DNA of 64,000 nt from assembly GCA_024349245.1 (NCBI GenBank), contig JALDNG010000006.1, positions 4,951,001-5,015,000 of the forward strand, given 5' to 3'. Positions 12,303-26,400 of this stretch are shown here, piece by piece. The stretch comes from Neodontobutis hainanensis (taxonomy: Eukaryota > Chordata > Actinopteri > Gobiiformes > Odontobutidae). Numbering within the stretch: position 1 is the stretch's first letter; every line of letters begins with the position of its first letter. The position numbers and the translations under genes are program-made. A model generated the notes under the pieces. It saw only the letters and a program-made list of their open reading frames with translations, did no database searches and was not told the DNA's origin.

Positions 12303-15300
12303 GTGAGTGGAATCCGTGCGCAATTTAGCGGAACACGCGAGGCTTACCAGTACAGTCATTTCTGTCGCCCCATTAAACGAAGCGCTGTGGATTTAAAGCA
12401 GCCTGTGGGGGGTATATACCGCTGGGTAAATAGGCTTGGTGGTGTGTTGGCACATGTGTTTGAACATTTGAACCGGTGTGTAGGCTATTTGGTTTGCCTT
12501 CTACCGTGGCATTTCCGCGTTGTCATCTTTTGGAACAAAAGCGAAAGGCTGGTCCTAAATTCTAACGAGTTGTGGTGTCATTTTGCCTTTTGGTTGCGTT
12601 TGTAAATAGATGCCTTTAGAAGCATTTGCAGGCTATTTGCCGACCCTATTTGGTTATTTAGCATGTAAAAGCTTTAACATTGTATATGATAAAGATTAGT
12701 CAGTAAAATGTATCTAACAGTATTTGATGCTAAAGGGAAGCAGTGGTTGTCAAACTAAGACCTGAAACACAACTGAAGCTTGCTCTGGCTGTGTGTCTGA
12801 CACATTCTGTAAACATGCATCTATAAAACATGCTCTTTACGTCCCAAATGACACATCCAGGCCAAACACTGAGTGTAAGAACCTACATGGACAGCTGTTA
12901 AAATGTACCTTTGGTTCAGCCTGGCATCCTCCCACTTCTCAGGCTTTCACTGCACACACCAGACTTAAATTCCTTCTTCACTTATGAGTGCCAGTGTTAT
13001 ATATAACCTATTACAATAGTGCAAATCTTTGTTTTAAGCACAGATGTAACAAGGACATGCGTGATGAGGTTCAAATTTGTGGAAGTATGTCCCTCCAATG
13101 TTTAAAGCTATCCTGACACAATGGAAATTAACTTTATTCTACTTCTCTGGATCTAGAACAATGTGGAGATGAATGTATCCATAAAACTACTGAGGCAAGC
13201 AGTAAAAGAAAAGACAAACAAGCGTGTTATTTTAAGAACATTCACTTCGAAGCCCTGCAACTATTCCTTTTAATTTAGTAAAGGCATAGTTGCAGATAAT
13301 AGTCTACCAAAGGAGGATGTGATTGCAGCATGGCTAAGTAGCATAATGCTCAGTTGTTTGTAAAATGCCAACAATTTTTAATTAAAGCTGAATGTGAAGG
13401 TGCTACACAGAGTGCAGCTCGATTCCAGTTTGTCTGTCTCCAAGTTTATTTAAAGATTCACCTAGACACCTGCACCAGAAAAACATATCGATTCCAAAAT
13501 GGAGAGAGGAGAAGTGGACTGTGGCGAGAGGGAGTGGGTGCATGCTATGTATACAGCTCCATAAAATGTACACTACACTCACGTCTTTACTGTGTCTGTC
13601 TTAGGAGTGACTGTTGATGCCGGGGAAAGCAGCGTAATGTTTCCATTTCAAAGGTAAATCTCTTTAGGCTATAGGCTATAAATCCTGGTAGGCTGTATCT
13701 CAGTTCTCTTACTGGTCCAAGTTAGGAAGAAGATATAGAAAATCAATGAATCAATCAACAAATTGTGTATTGATGCAAGCAGTGGAGCAGTTTCAGACTG
13801 TTTGCTCACAATAATGAAAACAGGAGGTTGTTTTTTAATCTTACTTTATCTTATTATACTAAAAATCCAGGATGTTGGCAACCTCTAGATGGGTCATAAA
13901 TTCTTTGAGTACAGTACAGTATATAATGTAACAAGTGCCAAGCCATCTAGCATCTATAGAAAGGAGTTATAGTCTTCACCTTTAACAGAAAGGACCATTA
14001 AGCAAAAAAAGCTCTTCACCAGAGTTCACTTTAAGTAAATAAATTTTACAGTCTGAGAAAAAATGTTATTCTGAAAACCTGTATGAAATCTTTTCAGAAC
14101 ACAGTGTACTACATCTGAACAAGTCTTGGTAATCCAGCTACTATCCTGTTTTTATTTAAATGCTTTAGACCTGCTGGCAATCTTGGGCAGCCTTCTTAAT
14201 GGAAAGCTGAATCATCCGTTTTCTGTGAAACGGTGTGTGTCTGTGTCTGCGTGCATGCATGATTATCTGTTCATTAGTTTGGTTCTACTCAATTGTTTGA
14301 ACACAATTATCTGTTTGTTATTATCAGCTGCAAGGTATTTTTATGTCTATTTTGAATAAAACATTTTATGGTAGGATGATTTCCAATAGTGTGTGCTGTT
14401 TGAATCTAGATTTAACTTACTGACAGAACAATAACAAGGTTAACAAATCAGTGCAGTATATGTGGTCCTGAAAGTCAGTTCGATGATTCCCTGACATGAA
14501 GAAGGAAGTACAACAAGTTTTGGGGACACAGTGTAATTGTGGAGAAAAAGTTACACCGTGTTGCCATGATGCTGTCATTGCCATTTTTTAAAAAGCTTTG
14601 GCGCAAGAAATACCTCATTATTATCCTCCAGAGAAACAAATTCCTTCTGGTCCCTGTGAGTAATGTTAATGCTTGATCTGCTTACTGTTCACTTCTAATG
14701 AGCATTCCCTTTTTAAATGTCCGCTCTAAAGACGTATAGAATTTCCATTAAAACTAATGGAACTTGTGGCTCTCTGGGTCAATGTAGATGCAAATGCACC
14801 CAAAGATGTCAAATACCAAAATACACTGCTATTTAACTGGCTTTGTTGAAGCTGATTGGTTATTCAAGTCTGCCTTGCACATCTGGCCACCGAACTAAAT
14901 GAACCTTGCTCCACTCTTTGCTTGAGAGCCACCGTACAGAGGACCTTAAACCTCTTGAGTGTTTACATCAATACACTGCTGCTGCTGCCACTGCTCCTTT
15001 CTCTAGCACCTCTTCACCCTCTTTTCCTCTTCAAGAACCACTTGGAGTTCTTTGTGAGCTCGCCACTGAGTTAGCAGAATGGAGATGAACACAGAGATGG
15101 CCTTGTGCTAGTTTAGCTGTTGTGCTAAAGCTAATCTGATGGCTCAAAATGAGTTGTTTATAGTGTGGTTTTTAATTTTTTATGTTGCTTTCTTTTTGAA
15201 CATATTGTAATTTGATCAAAGTAACAAACGAACCCTTTTCCCCAACCTCTGTGCTGTATACTGTAAGTATGATGGCTTATGCCGCTGCCAGAGCCAATAA

Positions 15301-17293
15301 TGGCCATTATGACTCTGCAGATTTAAAAAAAAAACGTCATGACTCTTTTGCAGATGATTATCATGTGAACTCTGAAGTGGCTGGAGTAGCATGAGTTTCC
15401 ATCTAACGCAGCACTTTAAGCATCTTGACAAGACAATGTAATGTGTGGGGTGCACCCCTAGCTCAGTTGGTAGAACCCTCGCAAATACACAGGAGACCTG
15501 GTTCGAATCCTGAATGGTTTGTCCAATCAATGCCACTCAGTTTCCTACTGTCAACTTACTGTCAAATTATCAATAGAGGCAGAAGGACCCCAAAAAATCT
15601 TTATAACCTACTATGTGGCGTGTAAATTATACTAGGCCCTGTTTATGGAGACAGAGAGGGCTAAAACTAGTAGGCTTTCATGAGGGTCATCCACAAGCTG
15701 CTTTGCTGCTGTTGCAGATATAGATTTTTTTTTACTTTTTTTTTTTTTTTTTTCATTTACATTTGTTGAGTAATCAGTAATCTGAGGGTGTGAAATGTAG
15801 CGCCATAGACAACAGTGGACAGATTGTGTTAATAATGTGGACACTGGACCCGTGGGAGAGAAAGATGGCGATGCCAGCAGAATGACGTTGCAGCACTGAT
15901 GCACTGTGTCATCTGTCCAGCATCATGTGTGCAGGCGGCTCATCTGCTGCACTGTGGAGGTTTACACAAGGCATTTTGCATCACAGCTTTATGTCATGGG
16001 CTATTTTCAACAAGTCCCGAATTTATCCTCCTTCTCCTTCGCTACCTCAGCAGCACGGCAGACTTCTATTTTTATAAGGCGCTTTGGGGGGTGGACGGCC
16101 CAGATGGTGCATTTGAACAGCCTGCAGAAGAAGTGGCCCCCCCGAGGAGAGTACCTGCACTACTGTCCCTTCACTGGAAGCAAATCTTCTCCCACTGTTT
16201 TACCTTTCGAAAGTTGTTCAGGTATAATTAAATGTGTGTGATGTCCAAGAAATGTACATGAGCTTGAAACAATAACGAGGTATCTTGGTTGAATTACAAT
16301 ATTAAAGTGACACACCTCAGCTCCAGAACCTGAGTAAGTCTTTGTGGCCCTGCTTGGACATGCTGTTGTCTATGACCAAGTCCGATCAGGTCAGATTTTT
16401 TTTATTAGACTATGTCATGGCTATAAATGTACATTTTTCTCTTTCATCTCTAAACTTTATTTTAAGAAAATCACAAAAACTGAGGTGCACGGTAGCAGAA
16501 TGGTTAGCCCTCCCGCCTCACAGCAAGGACCCGAGCCAATTCCAGCCTTTCTGCGAAGAGTCTGCATGTCCACCCCGTGTTACTGTGGGTTCTCTCTGGT
16601 ACTCTGACATTGACTATACATTTATTTAATTTTATTGCATGCTCACTTTTCTTATACTTTTTACACTTTACCTGTCTAAGAGCTGCTTTGCAAGTGAATC
16701 TCCCCTCCGTGGGATCAATAAAGTCCTATCTAATCTAATCTAAAAAGTGATGGTTAGGATTGGGTAGTTTTAAAGGTTAGGTTCATACAGCCAAAATATC
16801 TATCCTGACATACAACTTTCCTCCAATGACTCAAGAATTCGACCAAATGCAAAGAAAAGGCGTGTGCTACTCATGCGCTCACTCCCTCTGCATGTGAGCG
16901 CACTCGTCAGTGGCAGCTATCGGAGGTGTTACTCCACCAGCTGTGTCCTCAGAGCTCAGCGGATCTACAAACTCTGCAGAGACCTGCGATCTCTGTGAAG
17001 TGAGAGACAGGTAGAAAATGAGGGGAGACAGCGATGAGTCACTAATATCAGTATTTGCAGTCGTACATCAAGCTGTGAGCTCCTTCCATAACCAGGGTCT
17101 TGCCATTTTACTGCTGTTCGGCTGTTGGAGGGGGGTTCACGCCTGATTTGAGGCTAGATTTCATTAGCATTGGGTTTGTCAAATAATCAACCATAAAGGT
17201 GCTCCTTTGCCTTTTTGAATTATCTGCACCCCATTCTTTCTCTCTGCACAGTCCAGCATTGATTTTAATACTCTGCTTTTTTTGACATTTAAT

Positions 17294-17381
<88 letters not shown>

Positions 17382-20378
17382 AGACGGATTGAATGAGGGA
17401 GAAAGCTCCACCTCCTGCCTGCGCTGCTCTTTGAGCCCAGTGTGGTTGCAAAATTAATTTCCTATGAGTTAATAACAAATTTCTCTACAAAGGGAGAACT
17501 CTGCTGGGCAGGGATATACGTACATGCATAATGGTGTGTTGACCAAGTAGGTTTAGTCTGCTAGTGAAACATCTGCTTAGTGTTCAATATCAACAAATAC
17601 GATCTAAGAAGCTGTGTTTATTAAGGGCATTCATTTTATGATTAAGCTTAGTAACCCAAGACAATGCTGGCACTGACGTATAAGGCACTGAATTATTTAC
17701 TCCAATGTACTGGAATGATCTTAGTACTACTAATAATTTATAATTAAATTGTTATTTATGTACAAATAAATTGATGTGCTTTCTGGTCTTGTTTACCTTG
17801 TTGGGATTGTGTTTTTTTTGTACAGGAGATGCTGTTCCTTCTCCTCACTGGAGGTTGTCCCAACAGTTCATCTTTTCACATTCCTCCTTTTTGAGGCCTT
17901 TTTAGATATCTTTGGTCCCTGTGACCTTTTATATTTCAGCAAAACCATTCCAAAGTACATTATAAACGTACGACTTTTTAAAGGGGATTTAGTTGACACT
18001 TTCAAAGGGTTGTGTGCACTTGCTTAGTGAACATCAAATTTGAGATGACAGCATCACACTAGACTAGACCTAAAGTCACAGCCTATGACCAAGTTAGTGG
18101 CTCAGATCTTCTGGAGATCAAACCACTGAACTGCTCAGTGACTGCTCACTGCTCTTAAGGTGTTGCCTCAATGGTTTTGATATTGATTAGCACCGAGTAC
18201 ATTTCCCTGTGGGCATTTTTTAACTAATAACAATAATACCAAAGTTTGATTTAGACCAAACCAAACATGGTTAGTGTGCCACACAGCCTTTTGTGGTCAG
18301 TTACAGAAAGGCATCACAAGGATTCACCCAGTTCCTCTGTAGGCTGTGTTGATGTGTTGTTTGAGGCTAATCAGTAATATGAAGGGAGTCAAACTCTGGA
18401 GAACCTCTCTGGAGCCCCTGTCCCCTGTAGTTAAATCCAATTGAAGTGTCAGTTATAGGCAGACCTTTACACACTGTGTCAGGAAAGAGCTGCAAAAAGG
18501 AACCCCGTGTAGTGGCTTTTCAGGAAATGTCGGCAGATCAGACAGAGATGGAAGGAAGGAAGTCTGACATAGACAATGCAGGAGTTTTAGCTCCAAGTGT
18601 CCATTACTGTCACAAAAGTGGACCGAAGAGAAAATACCAGGTAGATTTTCTCCAACTGTGAAGTGGAGGATCGGAAAGCTATTTTAGCAGGAAACAAAAG
18701 AGTGCTTTATTAAGAATTTACCATAACACAGTGTTACAGTCTGACTCTCATACTGAATTAGTTTCCAGATGCTTTAGCTTCTAAATGAAAAATCATTAGT
18801 ACACTGTGCTCATTTCACTGTCATGGTGTCACACTGTGTTAATAACATAAAAAAGACATGTGCTTTGACACATGCAAGGACAAACCCCAGCTCAGCACTA
18901 AATCCTGCCGCTCATGACATGTTAAGTATGAATGAGGGGAACCATGTGTGTGTACGCTAACCCCTTAAAGAGAAGTGACATGGCAGCTCGCACATCTCAA
19001 CACTCAAGAGGACAATTAATTCCCGCAGCGCTGCCATTAGCGTCAAAACATTAATCAACATATGTTAATTTATTGCCACTAATTCCCTCAGTGGCTTCAC
19101 ATTTTAAACCGTAATGGCTGTGGCAAGTTTGATTTTTTTTTTCCCCCACACTTCTTCTAAAAGCTTTGACATTCACCCCACGTGCTGTTATTATACCTTT
19201 CTCACAATGACGCAATTTGCTTATCATTAACCATAAATTGAGCTAAAGTGATTTAAGTTTTCAACAAAGTGACTGTAATAAACAACAGGAAGTAACAACT
19301 GCCCTAGGCCTGTTCTTGCCTCTAAAATGTCAGATAAGAGTGCCATGTGATTGCTAACAGACAGTTTTTATATCAGTGCAGTATCCCCAGACAAACTCAT
19401 TAGCATCCTGAGGAGCATCCCCAGCCCTGGGCCTGACTTAGAGAAATGTGTTTGTAAAAATGGTAAGGATCGCAGCGCTTTAATAAGGTTTAACAAATCA
19501 GTTATGTCTCTTCATAGGAGAGCTGAACACCACTAGCTTTTATGAGCTCTGTGACCGTGGGCCGTCAAACACAATTAGAGCGCTTCAGCTGACAGGGTCA
19601 CGGAGTTTAGCTGTACAAGCTACAAATGCACAAGACCAGGACATAACAGAGGAGCTACTAGTTTGAGTATAAAACATTCTCTGTATACCTTTGTATGTCT
19701 TGGTACAACCTGTTTTTCCCTAAAACTCTTAAGAAAAAGATTAGCAGTTGTGTTCTGTGGCTTTTATCTACTATCTGTCTGAATAGTGGCTGAATAAAGC
19801 TCTATGTTGTGCTGAGAGTTCTGACTAAATCACTTTGTTTTACTCATATACAAAGTGATTTCAAAACAAAATCATTTTCTTATTGTGTAATGATTATTGG
19901 GGGGCTGGAGCCCGTCCCGATACTATGAAGAACACTTGAAGAACACACTGACAAACAACCACTCATTCTGGGCATTAACACATGAAACAACTATCAGGGA
20001 GAGACATGACTTGTTTTATATGAGAAAACAACATCATAGTGTCTTAGTTCCTGTTGAGGGGATATGAACTAGCTGTCATTCTGATCATCCGGCTAAAACA
20101 CACACCCAAAAGGATTCATCATGCCTCAAAGTCACCCCCATCGCTCACGACGTAGCAGGCTGTGACCTCGCACTGAGAGCCACTTTATGAAGACATCTGT
20201 CTGGTGTTTCATTAGAGCTGACACCCATGTCATGTGGACATGGTCAATGTCCTGTCTGTACGTCTGGCTGAGGGTGAGCAGATGGACAAAAGTACATAAA
20301 AGTTATGTCAGGATAAGATTCAAGCTGGCTTTTTATTATTTTAATTAATTACTACTACTACTACTACTATTATTATTA

Positions 20379-20456
<78 letters not shown>

Positions 20457-23400
20457 TCCTTGGCTGTTTTGACAGTTAACTGTAAAATGGGTATAATTGT
20501 ATAGCTTTTAAACTGTGTTTTTAAATTTGTTACCTGACATCCAGAAGAGCTGCTAAACTGTATTTTATTGTTGTTGTTTCTATTATATATTATATTCTGT
20601 GTTGCACATTTACAACACACAATTCAATTGTGTAAGCATATTTTTATTAAAAAGCTTTAGGCTTCCAGTGGGACTAAATCTATATTAAATGGAATTGAAC
20701 ATTGATCTATTGAAAAAGAAGGCAGAGGTTTTAATAAAATAAGATTGGTGTAAATGGATTTAAATGAGATGTGAGGCACAGAGCTTATTAGGTCAGAGTG
20801 TTGTAGATAAATAATCTGTTCGGTCATGGCAGATATGTGGGGTCAAAATTCAAATTTCTTCTTTTTGTTTTTAGACTCACTTTTACAATTATAATTGATG
20901 TCAGACATTTTATTTGTGACTTAAATTCAACCAGCCTTGGTCAGCCAGACAGTTGTAACTCAACAGGCAGTGAAAACCGAGAATGATCAACACAAGCTAA
21001 GCTGCTGCAAACTTCAGGGTTCCCCATGACCAAGTCACGCAGCATGCCTCTGTCTTGTTATCTGTAGTTCGTTAGGCCGGCCATCAAACATCTGCGTTTA
21101 CACAAGGTCCGGTGAACACAGTATGTCTGTAGCGTCTATGTTGTGTGCCCTTGCTACGTGAGACCACATGGCTCTGTTTTTCCATCATCGAAGGGCAAGT
21201 GAGCGTTAACCTATCCAGTAACTCACTGACTGCATTTGATTGCCTCAATTAGATTTCTATCCCATTATAGGAAGCAGAATAATAACTCAACTTCTCCTCC
21301 TCCTTGTTCATCTCTCTGTTCTGCATCACATTATAAATACCTAACAATACAAGAATTATTTATGACCAAGCAGTTGGACTGAATGGCAATTTGCAAATAT
21401 CTCTGTATCTATGAAGGAGCGGCACAGTTGGGCCATTAACGTTTGTTGGCCTAAGTGTCTTGTTGACAGTGTTCTGTAATGGTAGATATGTTTAAGTTAA
21501 AAATTCAATTTATTATTTATGTGGCCCAACAACAGGGGAGAGGGCTAACTATTGCTCAAAGCTCTAGGTACCCAGTGCCAACAAACCTTGTTGCTGTTTA
21601 CTCACAAAAGTAAAGTTTAGTCACAAAATGATTTCCATGTATCACTATGTATTTTGTATTTTATAGCAAGTCAGTCTTAAAAAGTGTATGTACTTTTAAA
21701 CTGTTAAGCTAACATTCTTTATACTCAATATATACTTTATACTTTTACAAGCACCTCTGGCTGCACAGACACAAATGTTTGAGACTAAAGTCAGCCAGTG
21801 ATGAAGTGCACGTTCAGTAATTAAAAAGTCGGGGTCTGCAGCAGCAGTCAGTGCAGCAATGCTCAGACATGCTCATATACATGGTCACGCAACTAATTAT
21901 GTATGGAAAGCGTATCATTATTCTCTTGTATCTGTTTCAATCTCCTGCCCTGTGCCCCTAATTAAAGTGGAGGAGGTGTAATAAGTAGATGAAGCGTGGC
22001 ACCCAGATAAAAAAATCCACACACAAGCTACAGTGTTATCCACCGCAGCAGGTCATGTTTGGCTTATTTTATTGGTGATATTTTTCAACATCAGAGCGAT
22101 AACTGCAGCATGTAGATCAGCATTAGCACTTTCAATTAAAGAGCAAAAGGCATCTCAGGAGAGACTGACAAAACTGGTTGGCAGTGTCACTGTGGAAATA
22201 ACTTTTGATTTTGTAAAATTAATATCAAGCTAGGACCTCATTTATTTGCCCACCCAATACAGATCTGAACCCCATTGCCTTTAGTTTCCTGCAGCATTGT
22301 AGGGTATACACCGACAGAAACAACAGACAAGAACAACATCACATTATCTGTCCTGTTCTTCTGTTTGCAGATAGCTTGTTGCCTCCTGTCAATGTGACCA
22401 TCAAAGAGGTGAGAGCCAAGTATGCCGTTGTGACATGGGACATCCCGGAGGGAGACAATGTCATTGGCTTTGCCATTACACAGCAGGTAAGCAACACCCA
22501 ATGCACTCAGAGCCAAATGGTAAATGGTGTTTTACATTCACCCATTTACACACCCAAGCACTCACACTTTCACACTGTGGCAGACTGACAGAGAGACACG
22601 ACTGCCATACGACTGGCGCCAACAGTCTTTACAACCACCACAGTCACTGTAACGCATTCATACAGCAGTGGCACGGACACTGGAGGCAAGGTGTGTGAAG
22701 TGTCTTGTCCAAGGACACAACAACAGTCTCCAACCTCTCGATTATAGAACGACCCGCTCTACCTCCTGAGCACCTGCACCGAGAGATGAGTTGTGATGTG
22801 TTTTAAGTAGAGATGAATCCTTCTCAAACTATAATTGATTTAGTTTGTGACTCAACACTGCTGCCATGTCCAATCTTCTTTACTCTGTTGCTCCCACAGT
22901 CAGCTTTCATTATGGGAATTATCACAGGGTGGCTCTCTGCTTTTTGACAACACCCCACACTGACAGCTATGTAAATGCTTAGAAGTGATATTATATGCAG
23001 CTAATTCTGTACACAATCATTCATTCATACACTTTTTATTGGCATTACTGGAACGCCCAACTGTACGAGAGCAGTCGGAGGAGTTACAGTTGTTTACAGT
23101 GACACCAAACTGACACCATCACTTCTGTGTTGTCTGGCAGAAGAAGGACGTGCGCATGCTGCGGTTCATCCAGGAAGTCAACACCACCACCCGCTCCTGT
23201 GCATTATGGGACTTGGAAGAAGAGACCGACTATATTGTGCATGTCCAGTCAGTCAGCATGTCTGGGATGAGCCCGCACAGCGAACCTCTGCGCTTTCGAA
23301 CACCCAAGGAGGCAGAGACTCAGGCCTCTAAGAGTAAAGGTAAAACTCTTTAGGACAAAACTGAAAATATATATAAATGACACGGGAAACAGATTGACGG

Positions 23401-26400
23401 ATGACTTTTTTTTTTTCAAAACGGTGAGTGCATTAGGAGGCTTTTTGGCTTTTTGACAACATCTTGACAGATTTCTTTTTTAAAGACCAATAACAATCAG
23501 TCCTTGCAGTAAGTGTGAAATGAAATTTTACAACGGAATGCTCCTAAAGCTCACTCTTGCTAGCCACAACCTAGGAATAAAACAGCTGAGGTGGGTGCAT
23601 GCTTTGTATTGATGTGCCTCTGCAGAATTTACCCTGTATGCAACCAGCACGAGTCCACAGTAAACCGAAATGAGGAGAAGCATTCAGACAGGAGCTAGTC
23701 TGAGCTCCAGGGGACGGCTGATCAATATGCTCTGACCGAAGCTGTCCTCCATCTATTCCTGCTCTCATTTACTCTCATCTTTCTGTACATTTTTGAAAAT
23801 CTGGAGAATGTTGAGCGACAGCATACCACAGTCTATTGTAGGGAGGCATGCTCCAAAACTAATGAGAAACCTTAACATTTCACAAATGACTTTGTCCCAT
23901 TATTTTTGCACGCTGTGGAGAGTACAAACAAAAGTGAAAATGAGCAGTAATTATAAAGTTCAAGTGCAGATTGCAGTTCCATACCTCACAGCCCCTTCTT
24001 TCTAGAGCTTTTGAGCACCTACAGTATCCCTTCCTGTTCCCGTTTCTACAGCTGCCGAGAGTGGACAAACTGAGCACTGCTGGAGGAGAAGCACACTTGT
24101 GTTTCTTTTGGGTACACATTCTTGCTTAAAGGTTTAGAGCATTTACGAACTAAATAAATTTTGTTGAAAGTGAAATCACCATTTGACCTCTTTCTTCTTT
24201 GTTTGTTCATAGACAACAGCATGTCCAGCATAGCTCTGCTCTAAAAGGGAGGAGTGTGAGGTGTGGAGTTGCAATCTGCACTTTTCCTTACAGATGTCAC
24301 CAAAAAGAGCAAAACCTACTCACTCCGCCTTGCTGAATGTTTGTTTGCTTTGTTTCATAAATTAGAAAAGAGGCACATATCCCTTCACATAAAAGGATTT
24401 ATCAAAGGTTTCTACAGAAATGCACTCAGAAGCTTGAGTCCACTCTTTTGCTTTATGGGACAGTGGTCATTTAAATTCACTCTCCAGTAAAAGCCAAAGC
24501 AGCTTTGTCATTAATTACCACTGATTCATACTTAACAGCACTTTTGTTGTTTACCACAAAGCCAAGATATTCTTTACTATCTCTTTTATGCCGCATGCAC
24601 AAGAAAACTGATTTAATTAGCTTTGTTTTTTTTGCAACTAACAGACGTTTTTAACACTAACAACACGTTTCCATTCAGGTGACATTAATTAGTTATCTGT
24701 GGAGCTGTCCTGTCTCATTGTATTCTAGAAATCAAATGCTGCACAACGGCTTATAAACAAAACAAGGCAAAAATAAGCCTTTTACTGCCAGTAATTGCCA
24801 GAGTAAACAAAAAAGGAAATAATGAACCTAAAAATCTGGATTATTCCACCTTTTGATTTTTTTTCTTTTACAATAGGATTAAGCTTCAGGTGATCAAAGG
24901 CAAGAGACACCCCATAAAAGGAGTATAACAGGAAAGTGGTGTCTTACAAATTATAGTATAGTTCAAAAAAAATAATCATACTGCCATACTTTTCCCAAAC
25001 TGTGCATATATAGGCATGCCACACTCGCTTATATCTGCTAGAACTTTTTCCTTTTGGTTTCACGTACGAAGTGTCAGAAACTAGGTTGAAGAGTATTTTC
25101 CTTTGTTCTGTCAACAACACAGCAATAAAAAAGTGTAAGATCTCTCTACAGTCAGCCTCCACTCTCTGCACTATGTCCCAAAGAGCATAAAACAATTCTA
25201 TTTCCATTGTTTTTTTAACCTTCTGACCACTAAAGTAAAAGCACTCACATAAAATAACTGCAAAGATCCAATCGATTAGCAGAAGCGCTTGTTGCTAAAA
25301 GCTTCTGGAGCGTAGATATCCAAATGTCACCTTGTGCATTCAGTAAAAACAGGGAGTGTGTATGCATCTCTGAACTTTACATTCACACTTCCATAAACCC
25401 CAGCTGAGCAAGAGAAAGTGTATACTGCTGCTTTGTTGGACACAACTGCAGATGTATGTGCAGTTACACAAAGCACTTTGATGATTTCTACATACTTTTA
25501 TAAAGCTTCTCATTCTTGTTTGGTGTTCCCAAGTGAAAACCACACCAGCTCTGCAGTAACATGCCTACTGTACGTACTACCAGAAACAGTGGAGTTACTA
25601 GGGTCTCTAAAATACTTTGAGTTAAAAACATATACGCCCTTTATTAAGTAACAAGCCTTCTAAAACCATGAGTGCAAGTGTCAAAGGTCTTTATATGCAT
25701 TTCCTTTTTACATATTTTTTGCTAAATGAATAATGATTATTTTTTTTATTTTTTTAAAAAATCAAAATTTCAGTGGCCTAGTTTTACAGATGTAGGCCTG
25801 TAGGCCTACATCTGTAAAACTGATAAATTGATAAATTGATAAATTGATAAATTAAGGGGCGCAGTGGTAGAGAGGTTATCCCTCAACTGGAAAGTTGGTG
25901 GTTCAAATCCCACTATCCTCACAGTTCATACTGTCGTGTCCTTGGGCAAGATACTTAACCCAACTTGCCTCCAGTGGTGTTCCATCTGTAACACTGGTGA
26001 ATAGAAGCTTAATGTAAGTCGCTTTGAATAAAAGCGTCAGCTAAATGAATAAATGTTAATTATCTAAAGGTTTCCAATGACCCAAAATATAAAATAGTAT
26101 TTATTTAAAAGCATGACACAAACACAAAAAAGTCCTCAAAAGATAAAGATAATTACAACCATAAAACAAAAAACACAATGCTCAATGTTCAAATCTAAAT
26201 TCTTGGATTTGTGGCTCAAAAAAAGTGTGGTTTAGAAAAAGATAAAACAGAAGATGCTAAAGCAAAAGGTCAATGCATCAACTGAAAGACTGGGCACAAC
26301 AAACAATACTGAAATACAGGCTGTATTATTCATACAACCACTGTGGTCTCTTTCATTACAATTACAGGACAGCTGTGTTTTGAAAGTGCAAAAACTGATG

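Larger units (their letters stand above)
12303..22370 (+). other. fndc5: fndc5 intron 1 (10 kb)
   Basis: Non-coding. It contains a tRNA-derived SINE at 15,449-15,606, a second SINE-like repeat at 16,481-16,745, a (GT)n tract at 17,297-17,379, short ACT/ATT repeats and a (TA)n tract at 20,350-20,454, and a poly(T) run near 15,724-15,754. I recognise no exon in it. Confidence 0.7.
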
